From positions 1-30,886 of IMG/VR virus record IMGVR_UViG_3300042691_011952: a stretch of DNA of 30,886 nucleotides; one strand, written 5' to 3'. This DNA is from a virus. Below the pieces are notes generated by a model. The model was not told where the DNA came from, did not search any database, and saw nothing but the letters and a program-made list of their open reading frames with translations. A program made the position numbers and the translations under genes. How positions within the stretch are numbered: position 1 is the stretch's first letter; each line of letters begins with the position of its first letter. This document shows, one piece after another, positions 9,349 through 16,533 of the stretch.

Positions 9349-9927
9349 ATGGCAGGATTACCACATTTTACATCGGCAAAAGCGGCGGTACAATTGTACG
9401 AACCGGTATATCTTAACCAATTTGAGGTTATTATACAACCTCCTGCTGGTGTTGCACTTGAGCAAGGAAACGGGGGAAGATCACTTTTAGTTGAAAATGT
9501 TCTATCAGTTACTGGTTTAACTGTTGATAAAAACCCAACGCCTGCAGAACAAAGATATAAATTCACTAAAAGAAGATACGCAGGTGGAGTTATAGACGAT
9601 ACTGGTGTTAAGATTAGAATTGAATTTGAAACAAACCTTAACGACAATAACAGTAATTATGTTTTTAAAACTCTTCGTCAATGGTCAGATTTAATTTATA
9701 ATCCTTTAACAGGGGCTATGGGAATAAAATCTAACTATGCTGGAGGTACTTATATTCTTGTTTCCATCTTCAATAAACAAGGTGATGTATTCAGAAGAAT
9801 TAAATTACTAAATTGTTTCCCTGTTGATCAGATTAAATCTTTAGATCTTGATTACACCAACGGTACTACTCCTTATAAAATAGCACTTTCATTTAGAGCT
9901 GATTATTTCGAGGACGTTTTTAATTAA
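9349..9927 (+). CDS. 19: Tail tube protein, gp19-like, copy 2
   Basis: 192 residues, paralogous to the preceding gene over its full length. It shares the start MAGLPHFTS, the strand LNQFEVIIQPP, VTGLTVDKNP, the segment LNDNNSNYVFKTLRQWSD and the end DYFEDVFN. The copies differ most in the loops around residues 35-50 and 85-100 and in the C-terminal third, where this copy has DQIKSLDLDYTNGTTP. This looks like an old duplication kept under selection rather than a recent copy. The two could form mixed rings, or one could make a specialised ring at an end of the tube. A terminator follows. Confidence 0.93.
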   Translation: MAGLPHFTSAKAAVQLYEPVYLNQFEVIIQPPAGVALEQGNGGRSLLVENVLSVTGLTVDKNPTPAEQRYKFTKRRYAGGVIDDTGVKIRIEFETNLNDNNSNYVFKTLRQWSDLIYNPLTGAMGIKSNYAGGTYILVSIFNKQGDVFRRIKLLNCFPVDQIKSLDLDYTNGTTPYKIALSFRADYFEDVFN

Positions 9928-9947
9928 TTTTATTTAACGTAATATAT

Positions 9948-9985
9948 AAATGGAGTCTCAACAAAGTCTCCATTTTTTGTTTTTT
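9948..9985 (+). terminator. Rho-independent terminator after the tail tube genes
   Basis: The inverted repeat AAATGGAG (9948-9955) and CTCCATTT (9968-9975) encloses a 12-base loop and is followed by a long T-rich tract. It lies 20 bases after the second tube gene and would end the sheath/tube transcripts. Confidence 0.8.
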
Positions 9986-10029
9986 GTTAAAACTTAGAAT
10001 GTTAAATTAAAATAATATGGACGACGATT

Positions 10030-10257
10030 GTGAATCAGAAAAGAAAAACAAGAATAGCTTCCGTCTGTTTAGTTTTAGCAACTTTCTTCAATCCCTTTGG
10101 ATTCGATATCCTTTTTGCAACGATAATGAAATGGACAAATTCCTATTGGCATACAGTAGCAATTTTCTATTTCCTTTCGGCTCTTTTCTTTGGTTTTTAT
10201 TTCTTTTTGTCATCAAATAGGAAACTAAACAGGAAAGATAAGGTAAAAGAGATATAA
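10030..10257 (+). CDS. Small two-helix membrane protein
   Basis: 75 residues from a GTG start; no ATG is available in this frame. The protein has a basic N-terminus (MNQKRKTR), a first hydrophobic segment with VCLVLATFFNPFGFDILFAT, a short loop with TNSYWHT, a second hydrophobic segment FYFLSALFFGFYFFLS and a Lys-rich tail. Two helices with charged ends and an aromatic-rich core make it a likely inner-membrane protein. Overlapping frames at 10017 (+) and on the minus strand are also hydrophobic but lack this clean layout. It ends 8 bases before the gp26-like gene. Function unknown. Confidence 0.65.
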   Translation: MNQKRKTRIASVCLVLATFFNPFGFDILFATIMKWTNSYWHTVAIFYFLSALFFGFYFFLSSNRKLNRKDKVKEI

Positions 10258-10265
10258 GAAATAGT

Positions 10266-11303
10266 ATGGAAAACAATATGGACGACGAATTACTCAATCA
10301 TCTTGGTAGAAAAGAAGCGGAATCTAAATTCCAATATGACCAAGATCCAGATGTAGGATCTTATACAATACCTGATTGGATTGATAAAGAAGCTAATGCA
10401 CAACAAAATACACAGCCATTAGAAACTCCACAAAATAATTTAGGAAGAGTAAATAATACTAGAACACCAATGGGAATGGAGAACGACTGGAAAAATATAC
10501 CAGCTGAAAATCTTCCTTCCAAAGGATTTGGATACCCAGAAGGTTTCGAAGTTGCTATAAAGGCATCAGGCGTTAAAGAAATTCGACAATTCTCTACAGT
10601 TGACGAAGACGATAGAATAGATTTAGATGACAAATTAAATACTATCTTAGCTAAGTGTATGAAGATAAGATGGAATGGAGGATTTCTAGAACCATACGAT
10701 CTTTGGTACGAAGACAGATTCTACATTATAATGTCTATTAGGGATATGACTTTCTTAAGAGGAGAGAATAAAATATTACTTCCTGTAACTAAGAACTGTA
10801 CAAAACCTGATTGTAATGTTCCAGATATGTTGGAACTAAGATCAAATCTATTAGATAGCTTTGTAGTAGATCCCGAAATTCTTAAAAGATACAACAGAGA
10901 AACATATTCTTTTAAATTTGTACCTAAAGACGGAAGCCAAGAAATGGATCTTTATATTCCTACCGTTGGTGTGACAACAGTATGTAGAAAAATATTATCC
11001 GACAAAAGAAGGAAAGGAAAAACTTTCGATGAGAGTTTTGCTAAAGTCGCTTCTTTTATTATTCCAGATTGGAGAGGCTTGGATGAATCTGTTTATGATC
11101 AATATGAAAGAGCTTCTAATGAGTGGACTCCTTTACAATTTTCTATAGCAGATCAAATAACAGAGAAGATAAACTTTGCCACTAAATCAAGAATTTATAG
11201 TAAATGTGAAAGCTGTGAGGGGGAGGTCACAGCAGATATATCATTTCCCGGAGGATACAGATCTCTTTTCGTTATTTCAGATATCTTTAGCCAATTACTT
11301 TGA
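10266..11303 (+). CDS. 26: Baseplate/tail assembly protein, gp26-like (zero-frame product)
   Basis: 345 residues to the TGA at 11301-11303. The core (about residues 75-200) matches my recollection of the T4 gp26-type baseplate hub family: an N-terminal LPSKGFGYPEGFEV, a helix DDKLNTILAKCMKI and a strand YIIMSIRDMTFLRG, then a Cys-containing loop. Four cysteines in two pairs (C178/C183 and C314/C317) suggest a metal-binding knuckle. The N-terminal 70 residues are polar and probably disordered. An alternative start at the ATG at 10278 gives MDDELL. The gene probably helps assemble the baseplate hub or tail initiator. Its end overlaps a second open frame by 128 bases with a CTT TGA at the junction (see the recoding entry). 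Confidence 0.65.
   Translation: MENNMDDELLNHLGRKEAESKFQYDQDPDVGSYTIPDWIDKEANAQQNTQPLETPQNNLGRVNNTRTPMGMENDWKNIPAENLPSKGFGYPEGFEVAIKASGVKEIRQFSTVDEDDRIDLDDKLNTILAKCMKIRWNGGFLEPYDLWYEDRFYIIMSIRDMTFLRGENKILLPVTKNCTKPDCNVPDMLELRSNLLDSFVVDPEILKRYNRETYSFKFVPKDGSQEMDLYIPTVGVTTVCRKILSDKRRKGKTFDESFAKVASFIIPDWRGLDESVYDQYERASNEWTPLQFSIADQITEKINFATKSRIYSKCESCEGEVTADISFPGGYRSLFVISDIFSQLL
11298..11303 (+). other. Candidate +1 programmed frameshift site CTT TGA
   Basis: In the gp26-like frame the last sense codon and stop are CTT TGA, the same six bases used by the bacterial release factor 2 gene for +1 frameshifting. A slip of the Leu tRNA from CTT to TTT would place GAT (11302) in the next codon and continue for 59 residues to TAA 11479-11481. 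The downstream frame has no ATG. No strong Shine-Dalgarno-like sequence is visible just upstream, unlike the release factor case. Confidence 0.55.
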
Positions 11304-11481
11304 TATCAAGTTTAGACTTTGGGACGAATTTAAGTTATCTATAGATCACTTAGAGAATCTTCCTTTTTATGAATATCAATTGTTTATAGATAAGCTAAAC
11401 GAAAAAATAGAAAAAGAAAACAAAAAAGTAGAACAAGGCGATCTAGTAGAAGCCTTTACATTTTCAAAGCCAAAAAGATAA
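11302..11481 (+). CDS. +1-frame extension of gp26-like protein
   Basis: A 59-codon frame beginning at the frameshift site, predicted sequence starting DIKFRLWDEFKLS, then a helix with NLPFYEYQLFIDKLNEKIEK and a Lys-rich end. The open frame extends upstream to a TTG at 11176, but those codons overlap the gp26-like frame and look like out-of-frame translation. The part after 11302 has a sensible amphipathic composition. A fused product would have 404 residues. Producing a short and a long form from one gene recalls the G/GT tail chaperones of other tailed phages. Alternatives are independent translation from TTG, or a one-base sequencing error in the TTT run. Confidence 0.55.
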   Translation, partial: DIKFRLWDEFKLSIDHLENLPFYEYQLFIDKLNEKIEKENKKVEQGDLVEAFTFSKPKR

Positions 11482-11495
11482 CTTTTTGGCTTTTT
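11466..11495 (+). terminator. Rho-independent terminator
   Basis: A perfect 12-bp stem AAAGCCAAAAAG (11466-11477) and CTTTTTGGCTTT (11482-11493) with an ATAA loop, followed by T residues. The stem includes the last codons and stop of the gp26-like extension. It sits just before the late box of the next gene. Confidence 0.9.
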
Positions 11496-11500
11496 AGGTA

Positions 11501-11508
11501 TATAAATA
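11501..11508 (+). promoter_or_regulatory. T4-type late promoter box
   Basis: A perfect TATAAATA lies nine bases before the TTG start at 11518 and immediately after a terminator, so the next gene probably has its own late transcript. The spacing to the start codon is almost the same as for the sheath gene, implying a very short leader. Confidence 0.55.
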
Positions 11509-11517
11509 AAAATAATT

Positions 11518-13302
11518 TTGGCAGGAGAAACAGGCACACAGGGATCAACAGGATCAGGAACACAGGGATCAACAGGATCAGGATTTCCGGTTTTTAAATC
11601 GGTAGAAGGTGCATTTGATAGAGCTAAGTTTCATAAAACTATTAGTTCTGGTGCAGGGTCAATAATCACACCAGAAACATTTGATGCTATGAAAGCTGCG
11701 GATAGCGCAGGTCAAGCCGCAAAACTTTTTTACGCAATATCATTTAATAAGAATTTAAGAGAGCTAGATCCAGAATTTAGAAGTGACTTGGTTTTTTACC
11801 GATTAGCATACTCGGAAGATAAAGTAGATAAAAATCTCATATCCGAGGATATAGACGAGGGAAAATCTGTTGACGGTAAGGATATATTTGAAATGTCTAA
11901 AAGATCTGCTAAGCAAAAATATAATAACGCAAAGATACTTAAAGAAGGAAATGTAACACAGATAATAGAAAATATAGGTTCTATTAGTGAAATAGAGGGT
12001 TTTGAATCATATGATTCAGTTAAAGATGAATTTGATAGCAAGATAAAAGACGAAAAACTAAAGTTTGATGTTTTATCTGATAAGTTTTTAGATATTCTTG
12101 GCTACTTTAATCAGGAAGGAGCTAGCGTTAATGCTAAAATGCTATATACTCCAGAAAATAATGCAATGATATCAGCATTTGCTAAGATATTAGAAGGAGA
12201 AGGATTCAATTCTGCTAGTGTTTTAGAAATGTCCAAAAGATATGATGATAATATAAAAAAATTAATAGAAAGTAAAGAGGGGAAAAAAGCAGAGGATGTA
12301 ATAAAAGATGCTGCACAAGAGGCTAAAAAGGAAGAAGCGAAGACAAAAACAGAAGAAACTAAGATAGAAGAAAAGAAATCAGAAACACCGTCTGGTCCAA
12401 CTGGATCTGCCCAAGTAGCAGGATCTACCGGATCAGCTGGATCAACTGGGACGGTAGAAAGCGCTTCAAATGAAACCAAAAAAACAGAAACCCCTACTAC
12501 AGGCCCAACAGCTTCCACAAGTACCGAAAATCTTACTAATAAAAGTACAACAGGTACTACAGGTACTACAGGTGGTACAGGGGGTACAGGAAAAGCGGAA
12601 GATATAAAAACAGGAAATAAGAAAGGCAAAAAAGGTAAAGATACAACACCAGCTCTTAGCGAATCAAATAAAGGAATCCTAGAAATGCTAGGATTAAAAA
12701 TGCCATCTAAAGAAGGTGACAAAAAAGAAGGAGAAGGAGGAGATGAAAAGGGTAAGGGTAAAGGAAAAGGAACTACAACAGGAAGCGCTGAGGTAGACAA
12801 GACACTAGAAGAACTAGGATTTAAAAAACCAAAAGAAGAGTCAGGAGACACAAAAGGAAAAGGAAAAGGAAAAACCGATAATAAATCTAAGTCAGAAAAT
12901 AAAGAAACTAAATTAGATGAAAAAGTTTCCACAAATAATGATAAAAAAACTGAAACTTCTACAACTAATACCCCTATAAAAGAAACAACAACACAAAATT
13001 TATCTAGTGTAAATACACCTACAACAGATAAGACTGAAGATAAAAAGGAAGATACAAAGACTACTACAAGTACAATTACAAGCACTGAAAATAAAACTGA
13101 AGATAAAAAATCAGATACTGAAGTAAAAACTGAAGGAACTCAACAAAAAGAAGGGGAAAATAAAGAAAAAACAGGGGATCAAGATAAAGCTATGAAAGAG
13201 TTAGGAGATAACATGAAATCTATGGTAACATTACTAACTCAGCTAAACAATACGTTAAAAAATCCTCTAATTGTTATACCTAACGGAAAAAAGTTTCATT
13301 AA
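11518..13302 (+). CDS. Low-complexity virion-type protein
   Basis: 594 residues from a TTG start. The sequence around it (TTGGCAGGA) parallels the ATGGCAGGA of the tube genes, which supports the choice. The N-terminus carries Gly/Ser/Thr repeats (GTQGSTGS twice). Residues of about 25-265 form a helical domain. About 265-555 are disordered, very rich in Lys, Glu, Thr and Gly, with GTTGTTGGTGGTGK and KGKGKG runs. The last 40 residues form a helix ending PLIVIPNGKKFH. It follows a gp26-like gene and precedes the non-structural block. The position after a frameshifting assembly gene and a length near that of T4 gp29 (590) would fit a tape measure, but the composition does not, so I leave the function open. 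Confidence 0.75.
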   Translation: MAGETGTQGSTGSGTQGSTGSGFPVFKSVEGAFDRAKFHKTISSGAGSIITPETFDAMKAADSAGQAAKLFYAISFNKNLRELDPEFRSDLVFYRLAYSEDKVDKNLISEDIDEGKSVDGKDIFEMSKRSAKQKYNNAKILKEGNVTQIIENIGSISEIEGFESYDSVKDEFDSKIKDEKLKFDVLSDKFLDILGYFNQEGASVNAKMLYTPENNAMISAFAKILEGEGFNSASVLEMSKRYDDNIKKLIESKEGKKAEDVIKDAAQEAKKEEAKTKTEETKIEEKKSETPSGPTGSAQVAGSTGSAGSTGTVESASNETKKTETPTTGPTASTSTENLTNKSTTGTTGTTGGTGGTGKAEDIKTGNKKGKKGKDTTPALSESNKGILEMLGLKMPSKEGDKKEGEGGDEKGKGKGKGTTTGSAEVDKTLEELGFKKPKEESGDTKGKGKGKTDNKSKSENKETKLDEKVSTNNDKKTETSTTNTPIKETTTQNLSSVNTPTTDKTEDKKEDTKTTTSTITSTENKTEDKKSDTEVKTEGTQQKEGENKEKTGDQDKAMKELGDNMKSMVTLLTQLNNTLKNPLIVIPNGKKFH

Positions 13303-13329
13303 GGGGTTTACTTTTTGATATGGATTTAA

Positions 13330-13337
13330 TATATTTG
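13330..13337 (+). promoter_or_regulatory. Possible Bacteroidota -7 box TATATTTG
   Basis: TATATTTG matches the TAnnTTTG -7 element of Bacteroidota promoters and lies 26 bases before the ATG at 13364 in the gap after the 11518 gene. The nearest TTTG upstream (13314-13317) is only 12 bases away, shorter than the usual spacing of about 19, so the match is partial. It would make sense as a host-sigma promoter for the non-structural block. Confidence 0.35.
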
Positions 13338-13363
13338 TGTAAAATAAACCTAAATAATAAATT

Positions 13364-13639
13364 ATGAGTAAAAGTTATGAAATTACAAAAGAGCTCAGAT
13401 CAACATTGGTTGAGTTCTTAAATGCCTATGGAGGCTACAAGGAATGTTTGGAAATTTTGGAAAATGAGGGAAAATCGGATTTTACCGAAGATGAAGTAAA
13501 TCAATTACTAAATCTTCTTGGGATATTTAGACTAATGGACACTTTCCATATTGTTGAGAGATTTAAAATAGAAGTTACACCTCTTAAATCCCAAGATTCT
13601 GATGAGCAATCAGAGCCTACCGCAGCACAAGCAGAATAA
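13364..13639 (+). CDS. Small acidic protein of unknown function
   Basis: 91 residues, mostly helical. It has a central amphipathic helix, EVNQLLNLLGIFRLMDTFHI, and an acidic, Gln/Ser-rich tail. No signal peptide or membrane segment. It has a clear A-rich leader (AATAATAAATT) before ATG and is first in the block with the dCMP deaminase, whose start it overlaps by 38 bases. I do not recognise the family. Confidence 0.75.
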   Translation: MSKSYEITKELRSTLVEFLNAYGGYKECLEILENEGKSDFTEDEVNQLLNLLGIFRLMDTFHIVERFKIEVTPLKSQDSDEQSEPTAAQAE

Positions 13640-14039
13640 AATAGATTCTCTTTATTTAAGAATGGCCAGTGTTTGGTCAGAAAACTCGCACTGTAACAGA
13701 AGTAAGGTAGGGTGTTTGATTGTAAAAGATCGCCAAATAATATCTGACGGATATAATGGTACACCCTCCGGATTTCCTAATGAGTGTGAAGACTGTAACA
13801 ATAACACACTTCCCACGGTTTTACATGCAGAAGCAAATGCCATAACTAAAATAGCAAAGAGCGCTAATAGTGCAGAGGGTTCAACTCTCTACGTCACTCT
13901 GTCCCCTTGTTTTGATTGTGCAAAACTAATCATCCAAGCGGGAATAAAAAGAATTGTTTATTCTGAGGAATATAGAAAAACAGATTCTTTTAAACTTTTC
14001 GAAGAAGCAGGAATAGAAATAAAGAAAATAGAAATTTAA
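13602..14039 (+). CDS. cd: dCMP deaminase
   Basis: 145 residues of the cytidine/deoxycytidylate deaminase family. The zinc site is complete: HAEANA (H75, with catalytic E77) and PCFDCAK (C103, C106). The upstream signature GYNGTPSGFPNECE is typical of dCMP deaminases that bind a pyrimidine nucleotide. The enzyme converts dCMP to dUMP, feeding thymidylate synthesis, which suits an AT-rich phage. The start at 13602 keeps the N-terminal helix (YLRMASVWSENSHCNRSKVG) expected before the core. An ATG at 13662 would cut into it. The gene overlaps the end of the preceding one in another frame. Confidence 0.93.
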   Translation: MSNQSLPQHKQNKIDSLYLRMASVWSENSHCNRSKVGCLIVKDRQIISDGYNGTPSGFPNECEDCNNNTLPTVLHAEANAITKIAKSANSAEGSTLYVTLSPCFDCAKLIIQAGIKRIVYSEEYRKTDSFKLFEEAGIEIKKIEI

Positions 14040-14055
14040 AAAATATTAAGGGATT

Positions 14056-14679
14056 ATGGCAGTAAATAATATACAGGAATTGGCAGAGAGTTTTATGAGA
14101 ACATCATCGGAGAAAGACTTCGTTGAATTATACAAAAGAATTAAACCTGGTCTACTAAACCATTGTAAATCTATATTAGTAGAACAAGAAGCAGCTGAAG
14201 ATGCAGTTTCTAATACAATGGCTAAGATATGGACTAAGATATCGCAGTATGATCCATCTAGAGGTAACTTCTCTACATGGGTTTATAATATAGCAAGAAA
14301 TGAATCACTCGGAATTAAAAAGAACGAGGACAGATATCTACCAATTATACAAGAGGTTGTAAGAAGTAATGAAGATTCGGATGAATCTGTATATCCATCA
14401 ATTACATCCTCACCAGCAACATTAGAAGCAGAATTTGATTATATAACCTCAGAAAACGACGAAATGGAAGATTTATATGAAAACGTAGTTGAGAAGATGA
14501 AAGATCTTCCAGAAATTTACAAGGATATACTATTTGATAGAGAAATCCTTAGAATGAAATACCAGGAAATAGCAGATAAGTATGGTATGAAAAAAAGAGC
14601 TATTGCGACAAGAATTAGAAGAGCTAGATTAAAAGTTAGGGATATGTTTCCTGGTGTTAATTTGACTTTTAACGATTGA
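14056..14679 (+). CDS. ECF-like sigma-70 family sigma factor
   Basis: 207 residues. Region 2 spans about residues 20-95, with AEDAVSNTMAKIWTKISQYD (DNA -10 and core binding) followed by NFSTWVYNIARNESLG, the typical ECF end of region 2. An acidic linker of about 50 residues follows. Region 4 (about 148-200) has LPEIYKDIL, then a helix-turn-helix MKYQEIADKYGMKKRAIATR and RRARLKVRDMF. Such proteins direct RNA polymerase to specific promoters. The long linker is unusual for ECF factors. A separate gp55-type sigma factor is encoded at 25508, so this one may serve another promoter class, possibly the GATATATAC sites. That link is speculation. Confidence 0.88.
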   Translation: MAVNNIQELAESFMRTSSEKDFVELYKRIKPGLLNHCKSILVEQEAAEDAVSNTMAKIWTKISQYDPSRGNFSTWVYNIARNESLGIKKNEDRYLPIIQEVVRSNEDSDESVYPSITSSPATLEAEFDYITSENDEMEDLYENVVEKMKDLPEIYKDILFDREILRMKYQEIADKYGMKKRAIATRIRRARLKVRDMFPGVNLTFND

Positions 14680-14713
14680 TCGTAACTTTTCCTAATAGAT
14701 AGATATAATTGAT

Positions 14714-15175
14714 ATGAATTATCCATTTAAACGAGTTATAACGGACATTAGGAACTATTTCTTTATAAAAAGAACTATAAAGAAAAACAAAGGATCCATA
14801 GAGTGGGAAAAATTTAAGCTAAGAGTAGATTGGGTTGGTAGAATATACACAGTAGTTAACCTTCCACCGGAAGTTATCTACTCTCCAGATTCCCCAGAAG
14901 AAATAAGACCTGCATATATTCTTGAGGAATCTAGACCTCTAAATGAATATCTTACCAAGCTAAATCTTCAGGAGGTAATAATGCCAAAGATCTCTCCCAT
15001 TCCAGATTCTGTTTCCTATCTAATAGTTTACAGTCCGTATTTTCAAAGATTTTCCATAAGATGGATTATCTACAGATTAATCCTAATCCTTATAATGATC
15101 TGGCTCCAATATAAGTTCGGATTTTTAAGTTGGATTATGGAAGGAATTAAATACCTATGGAATGTTATCTTCTGA
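14714..15175 (+). CDS. Membrane protein of unknown function
   Basis: 153 residues. The first 100 are soluble and mildly basic at the start (FFIKRTIKKNKG), then a domain with strands such as GRIYTVVNLPPEVIY and Pro-rich turns. A long hydrophobic segment near the end (about 116-145, with YRLILILIMIWLQY) anchors it in the membrane. The end overlaps the start of the nuclease gene by 14 bases in another frame, suggesting coupled translation. Not recognised. Confidence 0.7.
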   Translation: MNYPFKRVITDIRNYFFIKRTIKKNKGSIEWEKFKLRVDWVGRIYTVVNLPPEVIYSPDSPEEIRPAYILEESRPLNEYLTKLNLQEVIMPKISPIPDSVSYLIVYSPYFQRFSIRWIIYRLILILIMIWLQYKFGFLSWIMEGIKYLWNVIF

Positions 15176-15917
15176 TATACAAATAAACAGACAGGCTTTC
15201 CCTTGGGGAAGAGCTTATGTGGTAGAAGGAGCTGGTGAAGCTCCTTTAATTTTACCATCAGTTACCACTATTCTTAAGCTGGTAAAAAATGAAAAATACG
15301 AAGCTTTAAGAATTCAATTTGGAGAATCCCGATGGGATAAAATATTACACGATGCTGCAGAGAGGGGAAATGTTATGCACAGAATGCTTGAACTCTTCCT
15401 ATTGGAATGGGCAAAAGAAAATGATGTAGATAGATCATTAAAAAAAGCACAGATTTTTGCAATAGAGGAATCTAGAAGAGACGATGGAAAATACGCTAAG
15501 TATGTAAATAAAGGAAGAGATCTATTTTGGAATTTTTATCATACTAATTTTTGGAATGAGATAGAAGAAGTTGTAGATAACGAAGCTTTTCTTTATACAA
15601 CATTTAAAGGAGGATGGGCAGGAGCTTGCGACTTTGTTTATAGAAACAAAGAAAACTATTTAATAGTTGATGATTTTAAATCTTCAACATCTTTAAAAGA
15701 CGAAGAAGATATCTTAAGCTATAAACTACAGATATCCGCTTATATGTTTATGTGTGCTGAAAAATACAACGAGGTTCCTAAATTAGGAAGAATCAGAATT
15801 GCTAATGAACAAACTTCAGAGATACAAACATTTATTGTTCATGATTACGAGCTTAAAGATTATCTAGGTCAATTTATAGATCTTGCTAAAAAATTCAGAG
15901 AAATTCACGGTATATAA
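15162..15917 (+). CDS. RecB/Cas4-like PD-(D/E)XK nuclease
   Basis: 251 residues with the PD-(D/E)XK motif order of the RecB/Cas4-like (PDDEXK_1) group: ERGNVMHRMLE (H73), then GGWAGACDFVY (D157), YLIVDDFKSS (D171, K173) and the helix motif YKLQISAY (Q190, Y194). Proteins of this type cut or trim DNA ends and take part in recombination, repair or degradation of host DNA. There is no visible four-cysteine iron-sulphur cluster, so it is closer to simple exonucleases than to Cas4. It sits beside the dCMP deaminase and ECF sigma genes and is translationally coupled to the membrane protein gene before it. Confidence 0.85.
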   Translation: MLSSDIQINRQAFPWGRAYVVEGAGEAPLILPSVTTILKLVKNEKYEALRIQFGESRWDKILHDAAERGNVMHRMLELFLLEWAKENDVDRSLKKAQIFAIEESRRDDGKYAKYVNKGRDLFWNFYHTNFWNEIEEVVDNEAFLYTTFKGGWAGACDFVYRNKENYLIVDDFKSSTSLKDEEDILSYKLQISAYMFMCAEKYNEVPKLGRIRIANEQTSEIQTFIVHDYELKDYLGQFIDLAKKFREIHGI

Positions 15918-15940
15918 GAAACTTATTCAATAATAATCAA

Positions 15941-15948
15941 TATAAAAT
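15941..15948 (+). promoter_or_regulatory. Late-box-like TATAAAAT
   Basis: TATAAAAT lies 11 bases before the ATG at 15960 in the short gap after the nuclease gene. One mismatch from TATAAATA; spacing is close to that of the two perfect boxes. Could be a late promoter or only an A-rich leader. Confidence 0.35.
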
Positions 15949-15959
15949 AAAAAAACAAA

Positions 15960-16460
15960 ATGGGAAAAAAATCACAATCGCCAGAAGTAATGGAAGCTCA
16001 AAACGAAGCTACACTTGAAAAATACATCAGTAAAGTTGATACTGGAAAAGTAGAATCGATTAAGAAAGATTTAGAAAATTATAAGGCAAGCCTTAAAGAC
16101 AAAGAGTATGCAGTATCAATGAGTGATTCGATTTTACATAGATTCGAAATCTATATGAGAGAAGAAGTTCAATGGAGATCTAAAGAAGCTCTTGGAGTTA
16201 AGGAAATTCTAAAAAGAATCGATGAAGTAAAATCCGAAGGGATCAAAGACGGGGTGGTTTATTTTACAAATCTAGAGGTTGAGGCTTCACATTATTTTGT
16301 TTTGAAAATGGAAGGAAGAGGTGAAAAAGAAATTGAATCTTTTGTAACTCTTTGGAAAACTCTAGAAGAAACATTGATGTTAATCCAACAAGACAATATG
16401 GTAGTTAAAGATCTTGAGCAACAACTTGCAGCTGCTGAGCAAGGAATAGAACTGGAATAA
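15960..16460 (+). CDS. Coiled-coil protein of unknown function
   Basis: 166 residues, highly charged and almost entirely helical, with heptad patterns at residues 25-60 (ESIKKDLENYKASLKDKEYA) and at the C-terminus (MVVKDLEQQLAAAEQGIELE). There is no signal or membrane segment. Two aromatic-rich segments in the middle (HRFEIYMREEVQW, DGVVYFTNLEVEASHYF) suggest a small folded core between coiled coils. Its possible own promoter box and a strong terminator directly after it suggest a well-expressed single-gene transcript. I do not recognise the family. Confidence 0.8.
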   Translation: MGKKSQSPEVMEAQNEATLEKYISKVDTGKVESIKKDLENYKASLKDKEYAVSMSDSILHRFEIYMREEVQWRSKEALGVKEILKRIDEVKSEGIKDGVVYFTNLEVEASHYFVLKMEGRGEKEIESFVTLWKTLEETLMLIQQDNMVVKDLEQQLAAAEQGIELE

Positions 16461-16484
16461 TAGTTACTACTCAAATTATAATAC

Positions 16485-16515
16485 AAAAGACTGGTATTAA
16501 TGCCAGTCTTTTTTT
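16485..16515 (+). terminator. Strong rho-independent terminator
   Basis: A perfect 10-bp stem AAAAGACTGG (16485-16494) and CCAGTCTTTT (16503-16512) with an 8-base loop and a T-tract. It separates the coiled-coil protein gene from the membrane protein gene that follows. Confidence 0.92.
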
Positions 16516-16518
16516 GTG

Positions 16519-16528
16519 GATATATACT
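16519..16528 (+). promoter_or_regulatory. GATATATACT promoter-like motif
   Basis: GATATATACT lies immediately after the terminator and five bases before the ATG at 16534. The identical 10-mer recurs at 22924. If it is a -10 element, the message would start at or near the ATG, making it leaderless. Confidence 0.35.
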
Positions 16529-16533
16529 TAAGT

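Noticed and set aside
10017-10220. 67-codon frame with ATG overlapping the small membrane gene
   Set aside because: It has an ATG start but a less orderly composition. The frame from the GTG at 10030 gives a clean two-helix layout.
11176-11303. Independent gene starting at TTG 11176
   Set aside because: The first 42 codons overlap the well-supported end of the gp26-like gene, the start codon is weak with no clear leader, and the recoding model explains the downstream frame better. Not fully excluded.
12111-13085. Minus-strand frame of 324 codons
   Set aside because: It is antisense to the Lys/Glu/Thr-rich 11518 gene, whose codon bias automatically gives a Val/Ser/Pro/Phe-rich open complement.
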